Made by a program: the position numbers and the translations under genes. Below, piece after piece: positions 1 through 6,231 of a stretch of 6,831 nucleotides of DNA. How positions within the stretch are numbered: the first letter of the stretch is position 1; every line of letters starts with the position of its first letter. The DNA is from JBOHWJ01 sp050736615 (lineage in GTDB: Bacteria; Desulfobacterota; Binatia; Binatales; Binataceae): the NCBI GenBank assembly GCA_050736615.1, contig JBOHWL010000287.1, forward strand, positions 1-6,831, written 5' to 3'. Below the pieces are notes generated by a model. The model did not search any database, was not told the origin of the DNA, and was given only the letters and a program-made list of their open reading frames with translations.

Positions 1-1187
1 CCGCGCTGGTATTCGAATTTATCCACCGCGCGCATCAGGCCAATGTTGCCTTCCTGGATGAGATCGAGGAAACCCAGGCCACGATTGGTGTAGCGCTTGG
101 CCAGACTCACCACCAGGCGGAGATTGGCTTCGGTCAATTCCTTTTTCGCGCGCCGGCTCTTGTCCTGGCCCGAGGCGATGGTTTCAATCGAGTTGGCGAA
201 ATCCTCGACTGGGGCTTTGACCCGCCGCTCAATTTCCCGCACCGCTTTTTGTGCTTCTTTGATACGGGCGGCGATGTCGAGCAGATTTTCGCGCGTGCCG
301 TTAACCTTCAGGACATGGCGGCGGTCTTCAGCGTCGGCGGCTTCCTTGAGCAGGTGCGACTTGGTGCGTCCGGTGGCCTGTTCGTAATGAGTGACCAATC
401 TATGCGCGTCGCGTGCGCCGCGCAGCAGGCTGCGCATATCGTCGATTACCGCGTCCTGCAGATGATGCGAAAGTTCCAGCCGATGCAGCTCTTTTTTAAC
501 GGTGTCACGGCATCGCGCCAGGACTTTTTCGTACTTGGCCCTTGTTGGTTTGCTGACTGGTTTGGGGCCGCGCAGCTTCTGTTCGAGTTCTTCGATTTTG
601 GCCCGCGCCGATTTGAGTTTTTTGGCCGCCAGCAGGAGTTTTTTGCGTTGCTTTTCGTTGGCCTCCGCTCCGCGTTCCTCGTCTGCTTCCGAGGCTTCCT
701 CGTTATCTTCGAACACGTCGCGCAGGTCGGCCTCGCCGGCTTCCACCCGATCAGCCACTTCAATCACGAACTCGAGCGTGACCGGCGAGCGCAGCACCTC
801 GTCCTCGACTTCATTTTCGCCGGCCTCGATACGTTTGGCGATTTCCACTTCCTGCTCGCGCGAGAGCAATTGGAAATTGCCCATCTCCTTTAAGTAAAGC
901 CGGACCGGGTCGGACGACTCAGTGAGCGAGTCAGCGGCGGCGGGTTCAGCCGCCTCCTCCGGTTCCTCCTTGGCTTCGCTTTCGAGGTCGGAATCGGCAT
1001 TTTCGCTGGGTGCGTCGTCCAGCACCTTAATATCGAGATCCTCGAAACTCTCCAGCGCGGCGCGCAAGTCCGCAGGCGAGGCGACGTCCTGCGGCAGGAA
1101 ATCGTTGACTTGCTCAAAAGTCAGATAACCTTGTTCGCGCCCGAGATCGACCAAACCCTGCAGGTCTTTGCCTTCGTACTTCTTCAT
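1..1187 (-). CDS. rpoD: RNA polymerase primary sigma factor RpoD, N-terminal part
   Basis: Primary sigma-70 factor, which directs RNA polymerase to housekeeping promoters. Only the first 395 residues are in the window; the C-terminal part, with the rest of region 2 and regions 3 and 4, lies beyond the left edge. Seen: region 1.1 at about residues 8-58 (GREQGYLTFEQVNDFLP), an acidic Glu/Asp/Ala-rich linker at about 59-91, region 1.2 at 93-123 (DPVRLYLKEMG, then LLSREQEVEIAKRIEAGE), a long charged non-conserved spacer at about 124-350 with an acidic patch at 158-173, and the start of region 2 at 354-395 (ANLRLVVSLAKRYTNRG, LDLIQEGNIGLMRAVDKFEY). The ATG at 1187 is the first start codon after an in-frame TGA upstream, and GGAAG (1201-1197) precedes it by 9 bases. 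The layout matches the proteobacterial RpoD type. The gene is divergent from the exchanger and has no dnaG directly upstream. Confidence 0.97.
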   Translation of the reverse strand, partial: MKKYEGKDLQGLVDLGREQGYLTFEQVNDFLPQDVASPADLRAALESFEDLDIKVLDDAPSENADSDLESEAKEEPEEAAEPAAADSLTESSDPVRLYLKEMGNFQLLSREQEVEIAKRIEAGENEVEDEVLRSPVTLEFVIEVADRVEAGEADLRDVFEDNEEASEADEERGAEANEKQRKKLLLAAKKLKSARAKIEELEQKLRGPKPVSKPTRAKYEKVLARCRDTVKKELHRLELSHHLQDAVIDDMRSLLRGARDAHRLVTHYEQATGRTKSHLLKEAADAEDRRHVLKVNGTRENLLDIAARIKEAQKAVREIERRVKAPVEDFANSIETIASGQDKSRRAKKELTEANLRLVVSLAKRYTNRGLGFLDLIQEGNIGLMRAVDKFEYQR

Positions 1188-1211
1188 GCTCTTACGCTTC
1201 CGTCCTGGCCG

Positions 1212-1286
1212 GGCTCACACCGAGCCACAAGCGAATATCTGCCGGACGGCTCAAAAACCGTTCCGGCGCAAGCCGCGGGCTGCGCC
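1212..1286 (-). promoter_or_regulatory. Structured 5' leader of rpoD (three adjacent hairpins)
   Basis: Three inverted repeats lie side by side just upstream of rpoD. Positions 1265-1286 form a 9-pair stem (GGCGCA/TGCGCC plus GCC/GGC) with a one-base bulge and a 3-base loop. Positions 1241-1267 form another 9-pair stem (GCCGGA/TCCGGC plus CGG/CCG) with an 8-base loop. Positions 1212-1226 form a 5-pair stem (GGCTC/GAGCC). The first two share bases 1265-1267, so they cannot both form fully. In the minus-strand RNA, GAGCC in the middle hairpin could also pair with GGCUC of the last one. No U-run follows on the minus strand, so these are not simple intrinsic terminators. A role in regulating rpoD is inference; the pairing itself is visible. 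Confidence 0.45.
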
Positions 1287-1339
1287 ATCGTTGGCAGGTC
1301 CAAAGGTCACCAGCGCGGTAGAAGACACCAAAGCTGCAT

Positions 1340-1369
1340 ATCATAAGCAGGAGCGCGGGATAATTCCAA
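1340..1369 (-). promoter_or_regulatory. Candidate sigma-70 promoter for rpoD, proximal
   Basis: On the minus strand, TTGGAA (1369-1364) lies 18 bases before TATGAT (1345-1340). The matches to consensus are 4 of 6 and 5 of 6. Transcription would start near 1333 and give a leader of about 147 bases containing all three hairpins. This is assigned by eye only. Confidence 0.35.
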
Positions 1370-1478
1370 GCTCCCACGAGCTACCGGCGAGTCCGCCTGA
1401 CCCTGTTCTAATTATAATAACGATTTTGCTACCGGGACGTTTCATCGCCCACGAGCACTCTCATGGGACGCTATCGCA

Positions 1479-1507
1479 ATTATACTCAAACGGAACACGT
1501 TTGTCGC
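1479..1507 (-). promoter_or_regulatory. Candidate sigma-70 promoter for rpoD, distal
   Basis: On the minus strand, GCGACA (1507-1502) is followed after exactly 17 bases by a perfect TATAAT (1484-1479). The -35 matches 4 of 6 and the -10 matches 6 of 6. The start would fall near 1472, giving a leader of about 285 bases. It may act together with the proximal candidate, since primary sigma genes often have several promoters. Confidence 0.38.
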
Positions 1508-1624
1508 TAGGCGCCACAAAGACTCGTAGTTGAAACGCAAAACTGGCGAACTCCGGACTTAAACTCTATTCTGGTCGTTTCGCACCGCATCCGGTTGAAC
1601 CCTCGGAGGGGAGCCAGCGGTGTC

Positions 1625-1628
1625 GGAG
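1625..1628 (+). promoter_or_regulatory. Ribosome binding site of the exchanger, supporting a TTG start
   Basis: GGAG lies 6 bases before the TTG at 1635. A TAA in the same frame ends at 1634, so the protein cannot start further upstream. The next ATG in frame is about 85 codons inside, beyond the first alpha repeat. TTG is therefore the best start. A stronger purine run (GGAGGGGAG, 1605-1613) lies further upstream but serves only a GTG frame of four codons. Confidence 0.6.
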
Positions 1629-1634
1629 CCGTAA

Positions 1635-2654
1635 TTGCTGACTCACGCGGGAATTCTTCTCCTTAGCTTCGCCGTCATCCTGGTCGGTTCGGAACTCTTC
1701 ACGAACGGCGTCGAATGGGTCGGTCAGCGCCTGCAGATCGCCGAGGCGGCGGTCGGCAGCCTGCTGGCGGCGGTCGGTACCGCGTTACCGGAAACTTTGA
1801 TCCCGGCCGTGGCTTTGCTGCTGGACCATAAGCACAGCCAGGCGCATCAGGCGGTCGGCATCGGCGCGATCATCGGCGCGCCCTTGATGCTATCGACGCT
1901 AGCGTTGTTTGTCATGGGTTCGGCGGCGATCTTGTTTCGCAAACGGCGAAAACAAATCGCTCTCCAAGTCGCGCGCACCGACGCCAGGCGTGACCTGGCT
2001 TTTTTCGTGCCGATCTTCCTCAGCATGATTCTGCTTGGCCTCGGCAGTGTTAATCCGCTTGCGCGCCACGCGATCGCTCTCGTGCTGCTGGCCGTTTATG
2101 CCGCCTATGCGATGCTCATGTTGCGATTGAAGCGTGCGGAAAATGCGCAGCCGGGACACGGACTGTATCTAGCATCGTTATTCCGCAGAGCTCCACTTAC
2201 TCCACGTATGCTGCTGATACTATTGCAAGTGGCGCTGGGAGCTGGTGCGATTGTGGCTGGCGCGATCGAGTTTGTGAATCAGATTGTCATTTTTTCCCAT
2301 CATGCCAACTTAAATCCCGGCGTGCTATCGCTGATTCTGAGTCCGCTCGCCACTGAGTTACCCGAGAAATACAACTCGGTGGTATGGATTCGCCAGCGAA
2401 AGGACCATCTGGCGCTTGCCAATATTACCGGCGCGATGGTGTTTCAGTCGTGCATCCCGGTCGCGCTGGGGCTCGCTTTCACACCGTGGCGTCTAAGCCC
2501 ACCCGACCTGCTAGCTGGCGCCATCGGGCTCAGCTCGGCGGCGCTGCTCTTCATCAATGTGCGCGACGGCGAACTGGGTACGCCGACCATGCTCATTGGT
2601 GGTCTCGGCTACGCGATTTTCCTGGGGGGCTTGATGGTGCTTGGGGTAGTTTGA
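1635..2654 (+). CDS. CaCA-family sodium/calcium-type exchanger (inner membrane)
   Basis: Predicted inner-membrane cation exchanger of 339 residues, usual length for bacterial members. It consists of two inverted halves of about five hydrophobic segments each. The first half holds alpha-1 at about residues 41-58 (GSLLAAVGTALPET, Glu53 expected to bind the cation) followed by GIGAIIGAP at 75-83. A basic loop (RKRRK, about 102-106) leads into the middle of the protein. The second half holds alpha-2 at 236-248 (SPLATELPEKYNS, Glu244) followed by ALANITGAMVFQS at 260-272. Family knowledge: such proteins exchange Ca2+ for Na+ or H+. Odd points: the family asparagine or aspartate after each Gly-Ser step is replaced here (Pro83, Met268), and the usual Ser before LPE is Ala50, so the ion carried is uncertain. 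It lies 62 bases before the polymerase on the same strand. Confidence 0.87.
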   Translation: MLTHAGILLLSFAVILVGSELFTNGVEWVGQRLQIAEAAVGSLLAAVGTALPETLIPAVALLLDHKHSQAHQAVGIGAIIGAPLMLSTLALFVMGSAAILFRKRRKQIALQVARTDARRDLAFFVPIFLSMILLGLGSVNPLARHAIALVLLAVYAAYAMLMLRLKRAENAQPGHGLYLASLFRRAPLTPRMLLILLQVALGAGAIVAGAIEFVNQIVIFSHHANLNPGVLSLILSPLATELPEKYNSVVWIRQRKDHLALANITGAMVFQSCIPVALGLAFTPWRLSPPDLLAGAIGLSSAALLFINVRDGELGTPTMLIGGLGYAIFLGGLMVLGVV

Positions 2655-2710
2655 CGCTAGCGAAGCGCTCTGGCGCGCAGCGAGCAAACGAGTCCGCGAG
2701 GTGCGCAATA

Positions 2711-2715
2711 GGAGG
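2711..2715 (+). promoter_or_regulatory. Shine-Dalgarno sequence unusually close to the polymerase ATG
   Basis: A perfect GGAGG ends only one base before the ATG at 2717, whereas 5-9 bases is usual. Either the ATG is used despite the tight spacing, or translation begins elsewhere. The alternative is an in-frame TTG at 2651, which overlaps the exchanger's TGA (TTGA) and would add 22 residues. Confidence 0.45.
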
Positions 2716-2716
2716 G

Positions 2717-5029
2717 ATGAACCGCTACGAGGAAATCCGCGCGCAATTTTACGGCAACCGCCTGCTTTTCGGCAACGCGGCGGACGCCGGCGTGGTCGCG
2801 GTGGAAATCGCCTCCGGCAATGAGGTTGAAGTATTCAAACGCCGCGACGGCGTGCTCAGCCGTGAACGCCGGCCGTTGCAACTGTTCGCGCTGGTGGCCG
2901 AGCGCGCGATGCTCGAGGGATTACGCGCGCGTTATCGGACACTCGTGTTGGAGGGTGACTTCCGTTTCCGTCACCTGCTCCTGTTCGACTCAATTGACGC
3001 GCTGGAAACGGCACGGCGACACTTGCGCAACGTCACAGGTGAAGCGCCGGCCGCGCCCGGCGCGCCCTATCTGATCCTCGCGGATCCGGTCGAGCAGCAT
3101 CTGATGCTGACCGGCACCACGTTTTTCGGCGGCATGCAGTTCAGCGAACTGTCACGCCTGAGTTTGGATATCGAAACTTACATCAGTGAAGGCTTCGAAT
3201 TTCCCAGTGCCGCGCGCGAAGGCGACCGTGTGGTTGCAATCGCGCTCACTGATTCGAGCGGCTTCGAGTGCGTGCTATCCGGCGCCACGATGGATGAGCC
3301 CACGATGATCCGCGAATTAGTGCGGATCGTCAGGGAACGCGATCCCGACGTAATCGAAGGCCACAATCTGTTTCGCTTTGACTTGGAGTACCTGGAAACC
3401 CGCGCCCGCCGGCACAAGCTGAGGCTCGCGCTGGGCCGCGACGGCAGTGAGTTGCGCGCCCGGCCCTCGCGCCTGCGGATAGCCGAGCGCACGATCGCGT
3501 ACCGCCGCTATGATCTGTACGGCCGCGGGATCGTCGATACCTGGATTCTCGCCCAGCATTACGATATCGCCAGCCGCGAACTCGAGGGCTTCGGCCTCAA
3601 GGAACTAGCTCAGCATTTCGACGTCGCCCGCGACGGCCGCGTGTATCTGGACGCCGCCCGCGTGAGCCATCATTTCGATCATAATCCCGAGGAGTTGATG
3701 GCTTACGCCCTCGATGACACGCGTGAGGCGGGCGCGCTAGCCGAGGTGCTTTCACCGAGCTATTTCGTGCAGGCGCAGATTTTTCCGTACTCGTATCAGA
3801 ACGTGATCCTGCGGGGGAATGCGACCAAGATTGACGCGCTCCTGATGCGCGCCTATCTCGCCGCGCGCCACTCGATTCCCGAACCCAACGCGCCGAGCGA
3901 AGTGGCCGGCGGCTATACGGAGGTGCGGCGATGCGGTGTTGCGCGCAACGTGCTCCATTGCGACGTCACCTCGCTGTATCCCTCGCTGATGCTCGAGGGT
4001 GGGCATGCTCCCGTCAACGATCGGCTCGGGGTATTTTTGCGGATGCTCGCGGATTTACGCAGCTTCCGCGTACAGGCCAAAAATGCGGTACGCGAGCTTT
4101 CGGGTAACGAGCGCCGCAATCTCGAAGCGCTGCAGCAGACGTTCAAGATCTTGATCAATTCATTCTACGGTTACCTGGGGTTTTCGCTGGGCCATTTCAA
4201 CGATTTCTCGCAAGCCAACACCGTGACGCGCCGCGGCCGTGACCTGATTCGGCGCGCTGTCGAAGAACTGGAAGGGCACGGCGCGCAAGTGATCGAGGTT
4301 GATACCGACGGCATCTATTTCGTCGCCCCGTTCGCCTTGGACGACGACTCCGCCGCCAATCGCTTGATTGAGGAGATTTCGCGCGCGATGCCGGGCGGAA
4401 TTCGGCTGGAAATCGATGGACGCTATCCTGCGATGTTCAGCTACAAGATGAAAAATTACGTGCTGATGGACGAACGCGGCGAGCTGACGATCCGTGGCTC
4501 CGGCCTTAAATCGCGCGGGCTCGAACGTTTCCAGCGGCGTTTCATGGAGGACCTTTTCGTCCTCATGCTGAGCGATCGCCGTGACCAGATTCCGCGGCTA
4601 TACCAGGATTACCAGGACCGGCTGGCAGGTCACGCGATCGGCATTGCGGAGCTCATGAAAACCGAAACACTGCAAGACTCGCCCGAGCGCTATCGCGATA
4701 AAATCGGTGGAGGGCGGCGCAACGTTGCCGCCGCTTATGAACTTGCCCTGCGATCGCGGCGGCGGTATCTCAGCGGCGATCAGGTGTCCTGGTACGTGAG
4801 TGGACGCGGCGCCAGCGTCAAAGTCGCGCGCGCGGCGCGGATGGCGGCTGAATACGACGCGCGCCATCCCGACGAGAATGTCGAGTATTATCAGGCCAAG
4901 CTGGCGGATTTGTACGAGAAATTTCGACCCTTTGTCGTTCGCGCGGGCCTCTTCGCGGCGGCTGAATTGGATCCTCCGGGCGCTCCCGTCCAGCAAGAGC
5001 TGTTCGCCTCGAGCAAGCCCGCCAAGTAA
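2717..5029 (+). CDS. Family B DNA polymerase (Pol II-like) with 3'-5' exonuclease
   Basis: Replicative-type B-family DNA polymerase of 770 residues (E. coli Pol II has 783). After an N-terminal domain of about 145 residues come the proofreading motifs: Exo I LDIET (Asp151, Glu153), Exo II GHNLFRFD (Asn217, Asp222) and Exo III YALDD (Tyr330, Asp334). The polymerase motifs follow: A, DVTSLYPS at 416-423; B, KILINSFYG at 477-485; C, VDTDGIYF with Asp529 and Asp531; then the KNY element at 579-581, equivalent to KxY. All catalytic acidic residues are present, so both activities should be intact. Motif C reads DTDG, not the usual DTDS. QQELF at 759-763 resembles a beta-clamp-binding peptide. By family knowledge it could serve repair or translesion synthesis, as Pol II does. 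No SOS-type operator was seen upstream. The ATG at 2717 fits the conserved start; TTG at 2651 is the alternative. Confidence 0.95.
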   Translation: MNRYEEIRAQFYGNRLLFGNAADAGVVAVEIASGNEVEVFKRRDGVLSRERRPLQLFALVAERAMLEGLRARYRTLVLEGDFRFRHLLLFDSIDALETARRHLRNVTGEAPAAPGAPYLILADPVEQHLMLTGTTFFGGMQFSELSRLSLDIETYISEGFEFPSAAREGDRVVAIALTDSSGFECVLSGATMDEPTMIRELVRIVRERDPDVIEGHNLFRFDLEYLETRARRHKLRLALGRDGSELRARPSRLRIAERTIAYRRYDLYGRGIVDTWILAQHYDIASRELEGFGLKELAQHFDVARDGRVYLDAARVSHHFDHNPEELMAYALDDTREAGALAEVLSPSYFVQAQIFPYSYQNVILRGNATKIDALLMRAYLAARHSIPEPNAPSEVAGGYTEVRRCGVARNVLHCDVTSLYPSLMLEGGHAPVNDRLGVFLRMLADLRSFRVQAKNAVRELSGNERRNLEALQQTFKILINSFYGYLGFSLGHFNDFSQANTVTRRGRDLIRRAVEELEGHGAQVIEVDTDGIYFVAPFALDDDSAANRLIEEISRAMPGGIRLEIDGRYPAMFSYKMKNYVLMDERGELTIRGSGLKSRGLERFQRRFMEDLFVLMLSDRRDQIPRLYQDYQDRLAGHAIGIAELMKTETLQDSPERYRDKIGGGRRNVAAAYELALRSRRRYLSGDQVSWYVSGRGASVKVARAARMAAEYDARHPDENVEYYQAKLADLYEKFRPFVVRAGLFAAAELDPPGAPVQQELFASSKPAK

Positions 5030-5113
5030 CGACCTTCTTTGCATCCGCGTATCGGGTTTTCGCTGGCGTTTTGCGATTTCAGCCCAGCGTGCTCTTTTCG
5101 CCTCGAGGCCAAT

Positions 5114-5127
5114 CCGATTACAATCGG
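5114..5127 (+). promoter_or_regulatory. Inverted repeat overlapping a candidate -10 element
   Basis: CCGAT (5114-5118) and ATCGG (5123-5127) form perfect 5-base arms around TACA. The hexamer TACAAT (5119-5124) lies within the repeat and matches the sigma-70 -10 consensus at 5 of 6. Only a poor -35 (TTTTCG, 5095-5100, 18-base spacer) is upstream. A repressor site over a -10 box would fit this arrangement, but 5-base arms can arise by chance. Confidence 0.25.
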
Positions 5128-5134
5128 CGCAGCC

Positions 5135-5139
5135 GGAGG
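5135..5139 (+). promoter_or_regulatory. Ribosome binding site fixing the methyltransferase start
   Basis: GGAGG sits 9 bases before the ATG at 5149. The frame stays open back to a TTG at 5071, but that would add 26 arginine-rich residues and has no comparable site in front of it. The ATG at 5149 is preferred. Confidence 0.7.
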
Positions 5140-5148
5140 CGAGATGTC

Positions 5149-6231
5149 ATGGCTCAAGAAGAAAAGCGCGAGCAACCGCTTGATTGGGGCAAGGTGAAGG
5201 AATTCGCCGGCCTGATGCTCAACGACCTTGGCGCCGCAATGCAAAGCGCGCTTACCTATATTGGCGATCGCCTCGGTATTTTCAGGGCGCTGGCGGAGGC
5301 CGGTCCCATCACCTGCGATGACCTCGCCACCCGCACCGGACTCAATCAACGTTATCTGCGCGAATGGCTGGGCGCGATGACGGCCGCCAAATATCTCACC
5401 TATGACCCGGCTTCCAGGCGATACACGATGCCGCCTGAGCACGCGATGATCCTGGCCGACGAGAACTCGCCGTTTTTCATGGGCGGCTTCATGCAGATGA
5501 CGGTGCCGGAAATTTCTTTGGCGCCCAGGCTGCTTGACGCGTTTCGCAGCGGCAAGGGTCTGCCGCAAAGTGAATATCCGCCCGAGGTGTTCGAGGCGAT
5601 TGAGCGCGGCTCCGCTCCGATGTATCAGCATCAGTTGCTGAAAAAATGGCTGCCGGCGATGCCCCAAGTAATCGAAGGTCTGAACCGCGGCGGCAGCGCG
5701 CTCGATGTCGGATGTGGCAGCGGCCGCGGCGTTATCACGATTGCCAAGGCCTTTACCAACGCGCGCGTCTTTGGCTACGACGCCCATCAAGGTTCGGTGG
5801 ACCGTGCGCGCGCCAACGCGCAGGCGGCCGGTGTGGGCGACCGCGCGACCTTCGAGGTGGTGGACTGCACCCGGCTTCCGGCTGAACAGTTCGACTTTAT
5901 TTCAACCTTCGACGTGGTCCACGACTCGGTTGATCCGTTAGCCTTGCTGCGTTCGATCCGCAATGCGATCAAGCCCGACGGCACCTATCTGATGGTGGAA
6001 GTGAACGTCTCGCCCAATCTGGAGGACAACATCAATCCGATGGGGCGCATGATGTATTCGGCCAGCACATTATATTGCATGACGGTTTCGCTGGCCCATG
6101 GCGGCGCGGGCATTGGCGCCTTGATGGGCGAGCCAAAAGCGCGCGAACTGTGCCTGGAGGCGGGGTTCAAGCAATTTCGCCGGCTGCCGGTCAAGGACGC
6201 CTTTTCGGTGCTGTACGAAGTGCGGCGTTAA
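5149..6231 (+). CDS. Class I SAM-dependent methyltransferase with N-terminal winged helix
   Basis: Cytosolic methyltransferase of 360 residues, similar in layout to mycobacterial Rv2258c. Residues about 31-95 form a winged-helix domain (SALTYIGDRLGIFRAL, then DDLATRTGLNQRYLREWLGA), which in this family usually mediates dimerisation rather than DNA binding. A helical linker with a Met/Phe-rich stretch follows at about 105-120 (FFMGGFMQM). The Rossmann core begins with motif I at 185-192 (LDVGCGSG), then GYDAH with Asp211, expected to hold the SAM ribose, then FDVVHD and a KPDGTYLMVEV strand. The substrate cannot be told from the sequence; small aromatic or lipid-like acceptors are possible. 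The gene may be read with the polymerase upstream or from its own weak promoter. Its last 41 bases overlap the opposing LysR gene. Confidence 0.92.
   Translation: MAQEEKREQPLDWGKVKEFAGLMLNDLGAAMQSALTYIGDRLGIFRALAEAGPITCDDLATRTGLNQRYLREWLGAMTAAKYLTYDPASRRYTMPPEHAMILADENSPFFMGGFMQMTVPEISLAPRLLDAFRSGKGLPQSEYPPEVFEAIERGSAPMYQHQLLKKWLPAMPQVIEGLNRGGSALDVGCGSGRGVITIAKAFTNARVFGYDAHQGSVDRARANAQAAGVGDRATFEVVDCTRLPAEQFDFISTFDVVHDSVDPLALLRSIRNAIKPDGTYLMVEVNVSPNLEDNINPMGRMMYSASTLYCMTVSLAHGGAGIGALMGEPKARELCLEAGFKQFRRLPVKDAFSVLYEVRR

Larger units (their letters stand above)
1188..1634. other. Intergenic region between divergent rpoD and exchanger genes
   Basis: This stretch of 447 bases holds no convincing gene. 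Short open frames occur, including a 61-codon minus-strand frame ending 4 bases before the rpoD start, but they have no recognisable domain and no good ribosome binding site. Two parts are visible. Positions 1212-1286 are GC-rich and full of hairpins. Positions about 1360-1570 are AT-richer and contain -10-like hexamers on both strands, including the self-complementary ATTATAAT at 1411-1418. The region should therefore carry the rpoD promoter and leader and the promoter of the exchanger. I could not find a convincing -35/-10 pair for the plus strand. Confidence 0.8.
5030..5148 (+). other. Intergenic gap between polymerase and methyltransferase
   Basis: This gap of 119 bases holds no gene and no clear intrinsic terminator for the polymerase. 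Its notable content is a TACAAT -10-like hexamer inside a small inverted repeat, and the methyltransferase ribosome binding site. Confidence 0.7.

Noticed and set aside
249..893. Plus-strand open frame of 214 codons
   Set aside because: It is antisense to rpoD. Its Phe-rich product is the mirror of Lys/Glu-rich RpoD codons, and the sigma factor is unmistakable.
1241..1267. Hairpin considered as an intrinsic terminator
   Set aside because: There is no U-run after the stem on either strand; the A-run lies in the loop.
1192..1377. Minus-strand open frame of 61 codons ending 4 bases before the rpoD start, a possible leader peptide
   Set aside because: It has no recognisable domain and no clear ribosome binding site, and it covers the hairpin cluster, whose pairing explains the base pattern better than coding does.
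2384..2716. Upstream extension of the polymerase frame by 111 codons
   Set aside because: It overlaps the conserved alpha-2 repeat of the exchanger in another frame, and its product resembles no polymerase domain. Only the short extension from 2651 remains possible.
4891..5790. Minus-strand open frame of 299 codons
   Set aside because: It lies opposite the end of the polymerase and the first half of the methyltransferase, both clearly real, and it has no recognisable motif.
1635..6231. The exchanger, polymerase and methyltransferase considered as a defence or other new system
   Set aside because: Each is a complete member of a common chromosomal family. There are no flanking mobility genes, no nuclease or toxin partner and no shared pathway.
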